64,000 nt of DNA, taken from NCBI GenBank assembly GCA_016704345.1, contig JADJAH010000024.1, forward strand, positions 1-64,000. The letters run 5' to 3'. The notes under the pieces are model-generated. The model worked only from the letters and a program-made list of their open reading frames with translations. It did no database searches and had not been told where the DNA came from. Shown here piece by piece: positions 9,250 to 17,662 of the stretch. The stretch's first letter is position 1. The number at the start of each line of letters is the position of its first letter. This stretch comes from Ignavibacteria bacterium. GTDB lineage: Bacteria > Bacteroidota > Ignavibacteria > Tepidaquicellales > Tepidaquicellaceae. A program made the translations under genes and the position numbers.

Positions 9250-10986
9250 TTACTTCACAAGAGTCATCTTGATAGTCTTCACAATATCCCCTGCAACCAT
9301 TCTCACAAAGTATTCTCCGGAAGAAAGTCCGGATGCATTGAATATGACTTTGTGCGAACCTGCAGGTACATAGTTATCTACAAGTGTCGCGACAAGTTTT
9401 CCTGTCTGATCATAGACATTCATTTCTACATTTCCTGAAACGTTAAGATCGAATGAGATGCTTGTTGAAGGATTGAACGGATTCGGGAAATTTTGCTTCA
9501 GTTCAAAAGTGTCCGGCAGTGTTTCACCTGTTTCATTGATGCCGATCGGATCAACGATCTTAAAATTCAGCATCATGCCGTCATCTTCATGCTCAAGGTT
9601 GTGACAGTGATAAAGAAAAATTCCTTTATATTCAGTGAACTTCACTAAAGTCCTGACGGTCTCGAATGGATAAACAAGTACGGTATCCTTCCAGCCTTTG
9701 TCATTCGGCGCAAGATCAGTAATGCCGTTCCTTGAGTAGACCTGAAATTGGGCTTCATGAGAATGCATTGGGTGAAGATTGTTTGTTGCATTTACAATCT
9801 TCCATTCTTCAAGAGAGTTCAGAGGCGTCTGCCAGTCTATTCTTTCCATTTCAAATGACAGACCGTTGATCTTGTGAACGTTCATGGTGCCTCCTGCGAC
9901 TGACAGTATAAAATTTCTGGCAGCTTTCACTTCTGCAGGATTGTAATATGTTATTGATGGCATTGAAGCCGGTACAACTCCACCGGAGGATTGATTGCCG
10001 GTTATATCAAAACGAAGTAAGTCAAGCTCTATGCCCTGTCTGTATGTTCCCATTCCCGGAGCCGAGAACGCCTGTGACTTCAACGTTACGCTTTGACCAA
10101 TCGCATAAGATGAAAAGTTAATGAGTATGTCAACTCTCTCGCCGGGTGACAGATAAAATGAAGTTGCCTGTACAGCCGCGTCTTTCAAACCTCCGTCTGT
10201 AGCAATTATGTGAAACGGTGAATTGTCTGACAATGCAACTTTGTAAACTCTTCCGTTAGAACCGTTAAGAATTCTGAATCTGTATAAAGTTGTGTTCACA
10301 TTTAAGTATGCCTCAGGTGTGCCGTTAACTAGTACGGTATCACCAAGATATCCAAACATCATATCGTTCATCTGAACATTGTAAGTGAACTGAGGAATGT
10401 CGGCAATCCTGTGATCCTGCAGGCAAAGCGGAATGTCGAAGTTTCCTCTCGGCAGGTTCAGCGGAAGTTCGGCAAGATCATCAACAATGAAGAAGCCGGC
10501 AAAGCCTTTGTAAACCTGTTCGGCTGTTCTCATATCAGCATGCGCGTGATAAAAATATGTACCGCCTCTGTTTCCTACAGGAAATGTGTAAGTGTAATTA
10601 CCGCCTGCGGGAATTGCATCTTTCGGATGGCCGTCCATCAACTCAGGTGTTGACACTCCATGCCAATGAATTGTTGCAGGCTCGTTTAACTGATTCACGA
10701 AGTTTGCTGTAAATGTTGCACCTTTCTGGATTACTACAGATGGTCCCGGATAAGATCCGTTGATGACCATTCCCAGAGTATTCTGACCGGGCCATACGTT
10801 AACATTTGTTTCAGACAAGGTCATTGTTCCTCCGTTTGTAAATACCGGCGGGAACCTCAGCGGATTGCCTACTGAAGAATCTTTTGCTTGAACTTTTGAG
10901 GCGTTTGAGATTAAATCGATTGGATTTGTAAAAGCCAGTAAGGCGCCTCCGCCCAATGACTTCTTTAGCATATCTCTTCTTTTCAT
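9250..10986 (-). CDS. Multicopper oxidase with Tat-type signal and T9SS sorting domain
   Basis: 578 residues. The N terminus (KRRDMLKKSLGGGALLAF) fits a twin-arginine signal. Three cupredoxin domains follow, with all copper-ligand motifs in order: IHWHG and YFYHAHAD in domain 1, then HPMHSHEAQF and HCHNLEHEDDGMM in domain 3. The last holds the HCH, a further His and the axial Met of the type 1 site. It resembles the CotA/CueO/bilirubin-oxidase branch, which oxidises Cu(I), Mn(II), phenols or bilirubin while reducing O2 to water; the substrate cannot be read from sequence. The last 85 residues are a T9SS domain (NFPNPFNPSTSISFDL, end KMTLVK). Tat export combined with a T9SS tail is unusual. 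Confidence 0.93.
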   Translation of the reverse strand: MKRRDMLKKSLGGGALLAFTNPIDLISNASKVQAKDSSVGNPLRFPPVFTNGGTMTLSETNVNVWPGQNTLGMVINGSYPGPSVVIQKGATFTANFVNQLNEPATIHWHGVSTPELMDGHPKDAIPAGGNYTYTFPVGNRGGTYFYHAHADMRTAEQVYKGFAGFFIVDDLAELPLNLPRGNFDIPLCLQDHRIADIPQFTYNVQMNDMMFGYLGDTVLVNGTPEAYLNVNTTLYRFRILNGSNGRVYKVALSDNSPFHIIATDGGLKDAAVQATSFYLSPGERVDILINFSSYAIGQSVTLKSQAFSAPGMGTYRQGIELDLLRFDITGNQSSGGVVPASMPSITYYNPAEVKAARNFILSVAGGTMNVHKINGLSFEMERIDWQTPLNSLEEWKIVNATNNLHPMHSHEAQFQVYSRNGITDLAPNDKGWKDTVLVYPFETVRTLVKFTEYKGIFLYHCHNLEHEDDGMMLNFKIVDPIGINETGETLPDTFELKQNFPNPFNPSTSISFDLNVSGNVEMNVYDQTGKLVATLVDNYVPAGSHKVIFNASGLSSGEYFVRMVAGDIVKTIKMTLVK

Positions 10987-11027
10987 TCCTTATAAATTTT
11001 TAATGTTGTGTGATTTTCATCTTACAG

Positions 11028-11070
11028 AAAAAATACAATCCCTTTGCCGTTGTTGCATTCGACAAAGGGA
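11028..11070 (-). terminator. Rho-independent terminator of the 717-residue BNR gene
   Basis: Arms TCCCTTTG (11039-11046) and CAAAGGGA (11063-11070), followed on the minus strand by TTGTATTTTTTC. It lies between the BNR gene ending at 11120 and the oxidase gene. Confidence 0.65.
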
Positions 11071-11119
11071 CGTATCTCTTGTTCCTCCTGAATCATGAAT
11101 GATGCGTTGGAACGATATT

Positions 11120-13273
11120 CTATTTAACGAGCAACATCTTCTTTGTAGCAGAGAATCCTTCTCCTGCAAAACTATAGAAGTAAACTCCTGAACTTAATCT
11201 TGAAGCATCAAAAGTTACTTCATACGATCCGATGTTTCTGAAACCGTTGCTTAAAGTTGCCACTTCCTTGCCGAGTTGATCATAAACCTTAAGCGAAACA
11301 TTTCCCGCCTTTGGTACGCTGAATCTGATTACCGTGCTTGGATTAAACGGATTCGGATAATTCTGAGAAAGTTCATAGCCGTCTGCAATGCTTGTTAACT
11401 GGCTCTCTTCAGAAGAAGTGAGAACTGAATATGTTATGTTAAGTTTGTAAAGTGTGCTTGTCTGCATATTCAGCATCCATCCTCTTTCCGGAACCATAAT
11501 GCCTGCTCCGGCGCCGCTCAGTCCTGAATTTATGTTGAAGAAGTTTGCGCCTCCGTTTGTTGTAAGATAAGCCTGCGAGCCATAGTTGCCAGTCAGAACA
11601 ACATTTGGATCTTCATGGCAAAGATCAGAGCCCCAGCCACTTCCGGAGTTGTTCGACACAACCGCCCAATTGTCTCCGCTATTCAAGGTTCTGTAAACCT
11701 GACTGCTTCCCCAGGTTGTTGCATAACAAATGCTTGGATCAAAAACTGTATTACACATTGAAGGTACTTCTGATGATGAATTTGGTTTGACAAGTGTCCA
11801 GTTAGTACCGTTGTTTGATGACTTATAAATATCTGCACCGTCATCACCAATATATAAAACATCCGAGCTGTCCCACATTGCAATAATGTCACACGGGCTT
11901 GTAAACGGATTGCTGTTGCTCACTGAAGCAAATGTTGCGCCGTTGTCAGTTGACTTGAAAAAACCGGTCGCGCTTCCGTCTGGAGCATAGTAGAATGTTC
12001 CCGGAATGTTCTGATCCATTTCAAGCGGCTGACCATAAGAGCTGAAATTGTATGAGAGTATTGTATTCCATGTCAAACCATAATCAGTAGATCTTACAAC
12101 TTTGTCGGGTGAGCTTTCAATCGCTGCAACCCATACGTTAGTGTCAAGTGGAGTTACATAAAATGAATGAGCTCTTGAGCCGATTGAAATGGTTGCTATC
12201 TGAGTCCAGCTGTCTCCTCTGTCTCTGCTCACATACACTTTGTTGCCGTAAACAACGTATGCAGTATTCCTGTTTGTGGGATGCATGCAAAGGTTGTTTC
12301 CTATTCCGCTTCCCGAAGGTGTCTTGGCAACCCAGTTGAAAGCAACGGTCGCACCGGCAGGCATGTCCCAGCTTGTACCGCCGTTTGTAGTTCTGATTAT
12401 TACGTTGTTCAGACTGCTGACTGCAAATCCGTTGTTAGCATCATAATAGAAGATGTCTACAAGATTAGCCAGCATAGGATTGATCTCAAAATTGAAATAG
12501 TTGCTTCTGCCATTGCTGTTGTTTCTTATGAATCCGCCGCCGCCGCATACATGTGTGTTGTTGAACGATACTCCGCTTACTCCTCTAATGTCACTGTCAG
12601 TTCTTGTTATAACAGATTGCCATGAACCGGTACCTTCTTTTCCAAGAATTATTCCGTATTCACCAACCACTACAATTCTTTCAGCATAATATTTTGCCTT
12701 CAGTAGATTTCTCAAAACACCGGAAGTCTGCATTGTCCACGTTGTTCCGCCATCGTTTGTTAAATACATCATTCCATTATCACCAACTACAATACCCTTC
12801 TGCTCATCAAGAAAATTTATGCCGTTAAGATCTTCTGTTCCAACACCTGAAGCTGTAGATGTCCAGTTGGATCCGCCGTTAACAGATTTATATATTTTTC
12901 CGCTATCACCGCAAAGATACCCGACAGTTGAATTCACAAAATGCACTGAATTGATTTTGAAATTCTCTCCGACACTTATGCTGGTAAGAGGAGAAATTGA
13001 CTTGGCAGTCTTGTAGATTGTTCCTGCACTGCCGCCAATCCAAACATCATTTGAAAATGAAGTCACGGTATTCAGATTGTCAGATGTATTTGTGTAACTC
13101 GCCCATGTCGCGCCGCTGTTTGTTGAGCGAAAGATCTTACCCTGATTTCCTACGGCAATAACATTAACACCATCCGGTGTTGTGATGCTGTTAAGTCCCT
13201 GTGCAAATGCAGAAGAACTGAAGACTGCCAATAAGAAGATTCCAAAGATGAATTGTGTGATTTTGTGATTCAT
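11120..13273 (-). CDS. YCF48/BNR beta-propeller protein with T9SS sorting domain
   Basis: 717 residues. Signal peptide at 1-25 (ends SSAFAQ). Residues 26-620 form BNR/YCF48 blades with the family blocks VCGGGGFIRNN, YGQPLEMDQN, SMCNTVFD and WGSDLCHEDP. The T9SS domain has NYPNPFNPSTVIRFSVP and ends KKMLLVK. It is very close to the protein encoded just upstream (13336-15741) over the whole propeller, but has a sorting domain where that one has the dockerin-like module. Likely surface-attached; ligand unknown. Confidence 0.92.
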   Translation of the reverse strand: MNHKITQFIFGIFLLAVFSSSAFAQGLNSITTPDGVNVIAVGNQGKIFRSTNSGATWASYTNTSDNLNTVTSFSNDVWIGGSAGTIYKTAKSISPLTSISVGENFKINSVHFVNSTVGYLCGDSGKIYKSVNGGSNWTSTASGVGTEDLNGINFLDEQKGIVVGDNGMMYLTNDGGTTWTMQTSGVLRNLLKAKYYAERIVVVGEYGIILGKEGTGSWQSVITRTDSDIRGVSGVSFNNTHVCGGGGFIRNNSNGRSNYFNFEINPMLANLVDIFYYDANNGFAVSSLNNVIIRTTNGGTSWDMPAGATVAFNWVAKTPSGSGIGNNLCMHPTNRNTAYVVYGNKVYVSRDRGDSWTQIATISIGSRAHSFYVTPLDTNVWVAAIESSPDKVVRSTDYGLTWNTILSYNFSSYGQPLEMDQNIPGTFYYAPDGSATGFFKSTDNGATFASVSNSNPFTSPCDIIAMWDSSDVLYIGDDGADIYKSSNNGTNWTLVKPNSSSEVPSMCNTVFDPSICYATTWGSSQVYRTLNSGDNWAVVSNNSGSGWGSDLCHEDPNVVLTGNYGSQAYLTTNGGANFFNINSGLSGAGAGIMVPERGWMLNMQTSTLYKLNITYSVLTSSEESQLTSIADGYELSQNYPNPFNPSTVIRFSVPKAGNVSLKVYDQLGKEVATLSNGFRNIGSYEVTFDASRLSSGVYFYSFAGEGFSATKKMLLVK

Positions 13274-13335
13274 GTATTATTTTTTGATTTCAATTTTGCT
13301 TTATAAAAATGTTTGATGGCTCAAACGATTCTAGT

Positions 13336-15741
13336 TTAAGGTCTGACGACCGCTACAAAATTACTTGCATTCATATCGCACAAGGCAAGGTCTGAAGCAT
13401 CTACAATATCATCACCATTAAGATCCGTTACAAAGTATCCTGAAGAAAAATTATAGGCATCATTATCAACCAATGAAAGATCCAGTCCGTCAATAATATC
13501 ATCCTGATTTACGTTGCCTGAATAAATGCAGTAACTTGTTCCTTTGAGTGTCATATTATTTCCGTACGCCTGTGATTGTGCCGAAGTGAAATTATATAAT
13601 ACGTTTCCAGATCCTAATGCTTCACCGCCTGATTTACTCCATGTTTCAATTCCATTCCTGTGCCTGATGACAATGTAATATGAGCCGGCGGGAAGGATGT
13701 TGAGATTACTACCGGTCAGTGTCGCTTCGTCTATTCTTGTTACGGAAGAATCAACTAATTCGAAAGGTGATGTTGCTTTCCGAATCAGAACACTTACTGA
13801 ATCTGTGCGGTAAAGCGTATTGCTGTTTTGATCAAGCATTCCCTCCGGTGCAACTTTAACACTTACTGTGTATGCGTTTAGGGATGTTGTCGGAACAGAG
13901 TAAACAATATTCAGCTTAAACAAACTTCCGGTCTGCATATTAAGCATCCATCCCCTTTCTGGAACCATGATGCCTGCACCTGCACCGCTGAGTCCTGTAT
14001 TGACATTGAAAAAATTCGCTCCACCGTTAGTGGACAAATATGCTTGCGCACCGTAGTTGCCTGTAAGTATAACAGTCGGATCTTCGTGACACATATCTGA
14101 TCCCCAACCGCTTCCGGAATTTGTAGAAACAGAATTCCAGTTGGTTCCGTAATTAACTGTTCTGAACACCTGACTGCTGCTCCATGTTGTGGCGTAACAA
14201 AGACTCTTGTCGAACACTGTGTTGCACATCGAAGGAACTTCTGATGAAGATCCCGGCTTTACCATTGTCCAGTTAACGCCGTTGTTGGTAGATTTGAAAA
14301 TATCTGCACCGTCATCTCCAACATACAGCACCTGAGAACTGTCCCACATTGCAATTATATCGCAAGGGCTCGTGAAAGGATTGCTGTTGCTGACCGATGT
14401 GAATGAAGCTCCGTTGTCTGTAGATTTAAAGAAGCCTGTTGTAGTTCCGTCTGGTGCATAGTAAAATGTTCCCGGAATATTCTGATCCATTTCAAGCGGC
14501 TGACCGTATGAACTGAAATTATATGAGAGTATTGTACTCCATGTTGCTCCGTAGTCTGTCGATCTTACAACTTTGTCGGGAGTACTTTCAATTGCGGCAA
14601 GCCACACATTTGTATCAAGCGGTGTTACATAAAATGAGTGAGCTCTTGTACCAATTGATATTGTTGATATCTGTGTCCAGCTGTCACCTCTGTCGCGGCT
14701 TACATAAACTTTGTTGCCGTACACTACATACGCCGTGTTTCTTTCTGTCGGATGCATGCAAAGATTATTTCCAATTCCGCTGCTGCTTGGAGTTTTCAAT
14801 CCCCAGTTGTATGCTACGGTTGCTGATGCCGGCAGTATCCAGTTTGTGCCGCCGTTTGTTGTTCTTATGACTGCATAGTTCAGACTGCTGACTGCAAATC
14901 CTTTGTTTGAATCATATTGAAATATGTCAACAAGATTGGCAAGCATAGGATTGATCTCGAAGTTGAAGAAATTGCTTCTTCCGTTGGAGTTGTTTCTGAT
15001 GAAACCGCCGCCACCGCATACACGGGCGCTGTTCATGGATGTTCCGCTTACGCCTCTGATATCATTATCAGTCCTTGTAACAACTGATTGCCACGAGCCA
15101 AGATTTTCCTTAGTAAGAATTGTCCCGTATTCACCGACAGCAATTATTCCTTCCGGAAATTTTTTTGTCTTCAACAGATTTCTTGTAGTAGGAACTGTTT
15201 CCTGATTCCAGTTTTTCCCGCCGTCAATGGTTGTGTAAACGCTTCCGTTGTCTCCAACAACCACACCACTCAGCGCATCACTAAAACTCATCCCGTTAAG
15301 ATCTGCTGCTCCAATGCCTGACGCAGACGATGTCCATGAAGCGCCGCCATCAACTGACTTATAAAGTCTTCCTCCGTCACCGCAAAGATATCCCGTGTTG
15401 TTATCAACAAATGTCACACAATTTATCTTAAAGGTTTGTCCAGTAACAGAAGTTGAGATATGTGAAAGTGTCTTCGTGGTTCTGTAAATGTTGCCTGCAC
15501 TGCCTGCGATCCAGACATTGTTGCCGTATGATGAAACAAAATTCAGATTGTCGGAAGACAATGTATAAACTCCCCATGTTGCTGCTGCGTCGGCGGATCT
15601 GTATATTTTTCCAAGGTTGCCTACGGCAACAACATTTACTCCGTCAGGAGATGTAACACTGTTTAGACCTTGTGAAAATGAATCATTGAAATGTGAGAAT
15701 AAGAGGATTCCCAGAAGAAAGGCGGTAAACTTTACCTTCAT
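13336..15741 (-). CDS. YCF48/BNR beta-propeller protein with dockerin-like C-terminal module
   Basis: 801 residues. Signal peptide at 1-23 (ends NDSFSQ). The propeller (about 24-620) is nearly collinear with the 717-residue paralogue, including VCGGGGFIRNN and WGSDMCHEDP. The last 165 residues match the tail module of the 1124-residue paralogue: VKVAPEGML, RHRNGIETWSKSGGEAL, SAQSQAYGNN, then GNVNQDDIIDGLDLSLVDND and DLNGDDIVDASDLALCD. Each Asp/Asn-rich loop has the spacing of a calcium-binding dockerin or EF-like loop. The protein ends 10 residues later, with no T9SS domain. Only 62 bases separate it from the next gene, so co-transcription is likely. Confidence 0.9.
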   Translation of the reverse strand: MKVKFTAFLLGILLFSHFNDSFSQGLNSVTSPDGVNVVAVGNLGKIYRSADAAATWGVYTLSSDNLNFVSSYGNNVWIAGSAGNIYRTTKTLSHISTSVTGQTFKINCVTFVDNNTGYLCGDGGRLYKSVDGGASWTSSASGIGAADLNGMSFSDALSGVVVGDNGSVYTTIDGGKNWNQETVPTTRNLLKTKKFPEGIIAVGEYGTILTKENLGSWQSVVTRTDNDIRGVSGTSMNSARVCGGGGFIRNNSNGRSNFFNFEINPMLANLVDIFQYDSNKGFAVSSLNYAVIRTTNGGTNWILPASATVAYNWGLKTPSSSGIGNNLCMHPTERNTAYVVYGNKVYVSRDRGDSWTQISTISIGTRAHSFYVTPLDTNVWLAAIESTPDKVVRSTDYGATWSTILSYNFSSYGQPLEMDQNIPGTFYYAPDGTTTGFFKSTDNGASFTSVSNSNPFTSPCDIIAMWDSSQVLYVGDDGADIFKSTNNGVNWTMVKPGSSSEVPSMCNTVFDKSLCYATTWSSSQVFRTVNYGTNWNSVSTNSGSGWGSDMCHEDPTVILTGNYGAQAYLSTNGGANFFNVNTGLSGAGAGIMVPERGWMLNMQTGSLFKLNIVYSVPTTSLNAYTVSVKVAPEGMLDQNSNTLYRTDSVSVLIRKATSPFELVDSSVTRIDEATLTGSNLNILPAGSYYIVIRHRNGIETWSKSGGEALGSGNVLYNFTSAQSQAYGNNMTLKGTSYCIYSGNVNQDDIIDGLDLSLVDNDAYNFSSGYFVTDLNGDDIVDASDLALCDMNASNFVAVVRP

Positions 15742-15857
15742 AGCTCGAATTTTTTTAGAAAATTTGCATGTAAGTTAGCCCCGCTGATTTTGAGATGCAA
15801 TAGATTTTGCAGGCTTCCAGAGTTAGAATTCACCAATAAGAATTTCTCTTCCTCGCT

Positions 15858-16415
15858 TCCAATCTCCCTGTCTGCCAGAAGGCATTCCAAATTTTGATGA
15901 CAAGTGGGCAGGCAGGCTGATTGGGAGCGTAATAGTACGAAGAGCTTGATTAAGGGTTAACCCGTCGATTCCCGCGAAAGGGGAATCTTGAGTAGCATTC
16001 TTGATTAATCAAACGTAAATGCGCCGCAAGATCCTGCTCACGCCTGCCTGCCCCAGGGACATTGAATTACGAAGGGCATACTGGCAGGCCTGCCTGCCCA
16101 CTTGCCATTGAAATGTGAAATGCATCCTAGCAGGCAGGCGGGCAGGGATGACGTGAAAAGTGTTGTTTTCCTACTGGTTACAAAGCCCCAGCTTCGCAAC
16201 CGAAACCTGCATATAATTTAAGGCGTAAATTGGAAACGCCGAGAGTTGTATGAATAAACGAGAGCAGTGATGAGTGCAGTTGATTAGGGTAAGTTGTTGG
16301 TGACCCAAAAGTTTGCAAGCACTCTTACTGTTGAATAACCTGACCGAATTGCAAACTTTTGGGAACACCAAACAACGGCGAAACAAGCGTCACCCTGAGC
16401 CTGACGAAGGGTGAC
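15858..16415. repeat. Island of palindromic intergenic repeats
   Basis: The 770-base gap 15742-16514 has no credible gene. It holds an imperfect inverted repeat CCAATC..CCTGTCTGCC (15859-15876) against GGCAGGCAGGCTGATTGG (15907-15924); the hairpin GATTCCC/GGGAATC (15967-15987); three CCTGCCTGCC or GGCAGGCAGG units (16041-16055, 16083-16099, 16129-16147) in both orientations; a long inverted repeat at 16297-16371; and the palindrome GTCACCCT/AGGGTGAC (16389-16415). The last resembles the widespread CACCCTGAGC-type intergenic repeat of environmental genomes. Confidence 0.7.
16297..16371. repeat. Long inverted repeat within the repeat island
   Basis: Arms CCCAAAAGTTTGCAA (16304-16318) and its exact complement (16349-16363), extended by TTGGTG (16297-16302) and CACCAA (16366-16371) across a small bulge, with a 30-base loop. 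It could form a stable stem in RNA or be the end-pair of a small mobile repeat. No U-tract follows. Confidence 0.7.
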
Positions 16416-16514
16416 ATTATGTATATCAATCGTCATGATTTATCACGACAAGCTCGGGGAAGGCTCAGGCTCACCATGACGTATATTGAACCGCTTGAAA
16501 CAAATGACAGTCCA

Positions 16515-17612
16515 CTATTTTACCAACGTCATCTTTTTTCGCACATGATAATTTCCGGAAGAGATCTCATAGACATAAATTCCTGAACTGTATTGAGATC
16601 CTTCGAATTCATATTGATAAGAACCCTGAGTAATTCTCCCGAAATTATTTTCAAGAAGCATCCTGCCTGATATATCATAAACTCTCAACGATACTTGTGA
16701 ATTTTCACTAATGCTGAACCTGATCAAAGTTGAGGGATTGAACGGATTCGGAAAATTCTGATGAAGCATAAAGCCGGTTGGAGTCTCTGACAAGCTTGTG
16801 AGTATTCCGGATGGTGTTCCAATATTTACAAACGTGACAGTACTATTGCCTGCATTTGGAATTGCAAGCGTGTCCTTGCTCTTGTTCACAAAAATATCAG
16901 CAGGATTGCTCAATCCTCCGGTGACAATAACCGGCGCCTGGGAGAAATTAATATCGTATTTCACTACTGATTGTATTCCCCATGTTGACACATAAACATT
17001 GTCATTCCTGTCAAGAGATATTCCGTCGAGGTTTGAATATGGAGTTGTAACAAGAGTTGTTATACTCGAGTCTGCAAAACTTACGGCTCTGATAGGTGCA
17101 CTTGATCCCCAGCAGCAAATAAGCAGCCTGTTTCTTGGCGCATCTACATAAACTCCGTTCGGAGTATTGCCTGTCGATGCTACATAAGTCCAGTAGTCCT
17201 GATTCGCCGAATTGATTTTGTATATCCTTCTTGCCGTGAAGTCAGATACGTAGATCATTCCCGACGCATCTACCGCCAAATCATTCAGGAATGAAGAACC
17301 GGCGATCTGCACATTGAAGACTTCTGTAGCGTTTGAAAGATCATAACCGCGCACTCTTGTACCATTGCAAACGTAAACTCTACCGCCATGTACCGTGACT
17401 CCATGGATAGAGCTTCCTACATTTACGAAATCTGTTACGTTTCCCTGAAGATCACGCTGAGAAATTATCCTGCTTGAAGTGTTTGATACAAAATATCTGG
17501 ACGAAACTGAATCATAAGTTACACTTTCGGGACTGCTGTATTGACTGTACGTTAAACCAGTGAACACAATAGACGTGATTGCAAATATCAGATGCAGGAC
17601 AATTGATTTCAT
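16515..17612 (-). CDS. NHL/SMP-30-like beta-propeller protein with T9SS sorting domain
   Basis: 365 residues. Signal peptide at 1-23 (ends TGLTYSQ). Residues 25-270 have the repeating pattern of NHL or SMP-30 propellers (DLAVDASGMIYVSDFTARRI, LDGISLDRNDNVYVSTWG, NPADIFVNKSKDTLAIPNAG). The last 85 residues are a T9SS domain (NFPNPFNPSTLIRFSI, end KKMTLVK). Probably a surface binding protein; SMP-30-like propellers can be lactonases, but I cannot identify the metal ligands here. It follows the repeat island. Confidence 0.9.
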   Translation of the reverse strand: MKSIVLHLIFAITSIVFTGLTYSQYSSPESVTYDSVSSRYFVSNTSSRIISQRDLQGNVTDFVNVGSSIHGVTVHGGRVYVCNGTRVRGYDLSNATEVFNVQIAGSSFLNDLAVDASGMIYVSDFTARRIYKINSANQDYWTYVASTGNTPNGVYVDAPRNRLLICCWGSSAPIRAVSFADSSITTLVTTPYSNLDGISLDRNDNVYVSTWGIQSVVKYDINFSQAPVIVTGGLSNPADIFVNKSKDTLAIPNAGNSTVTFVNIGTPSGILTSLSETPTGFMLHQNFPNPFNPSTLIRFSISENSQVSLRVYDISGRMLLENNFGRITQGSYQYEFEGSQYSSGIYVYEISSGNYHVRKKMTLVK

Positions 17613-17662
17613 TTATTGGAATTATTCTTTGATTTATAAAAATTCTTCGTTAGATGTTACTG

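Noticed and set aside
16171..16386. 71-codon minus-strand frame in the repeat island
   Set aside because: Made largely of inverted-repeat sequence, with no recognisable protein.
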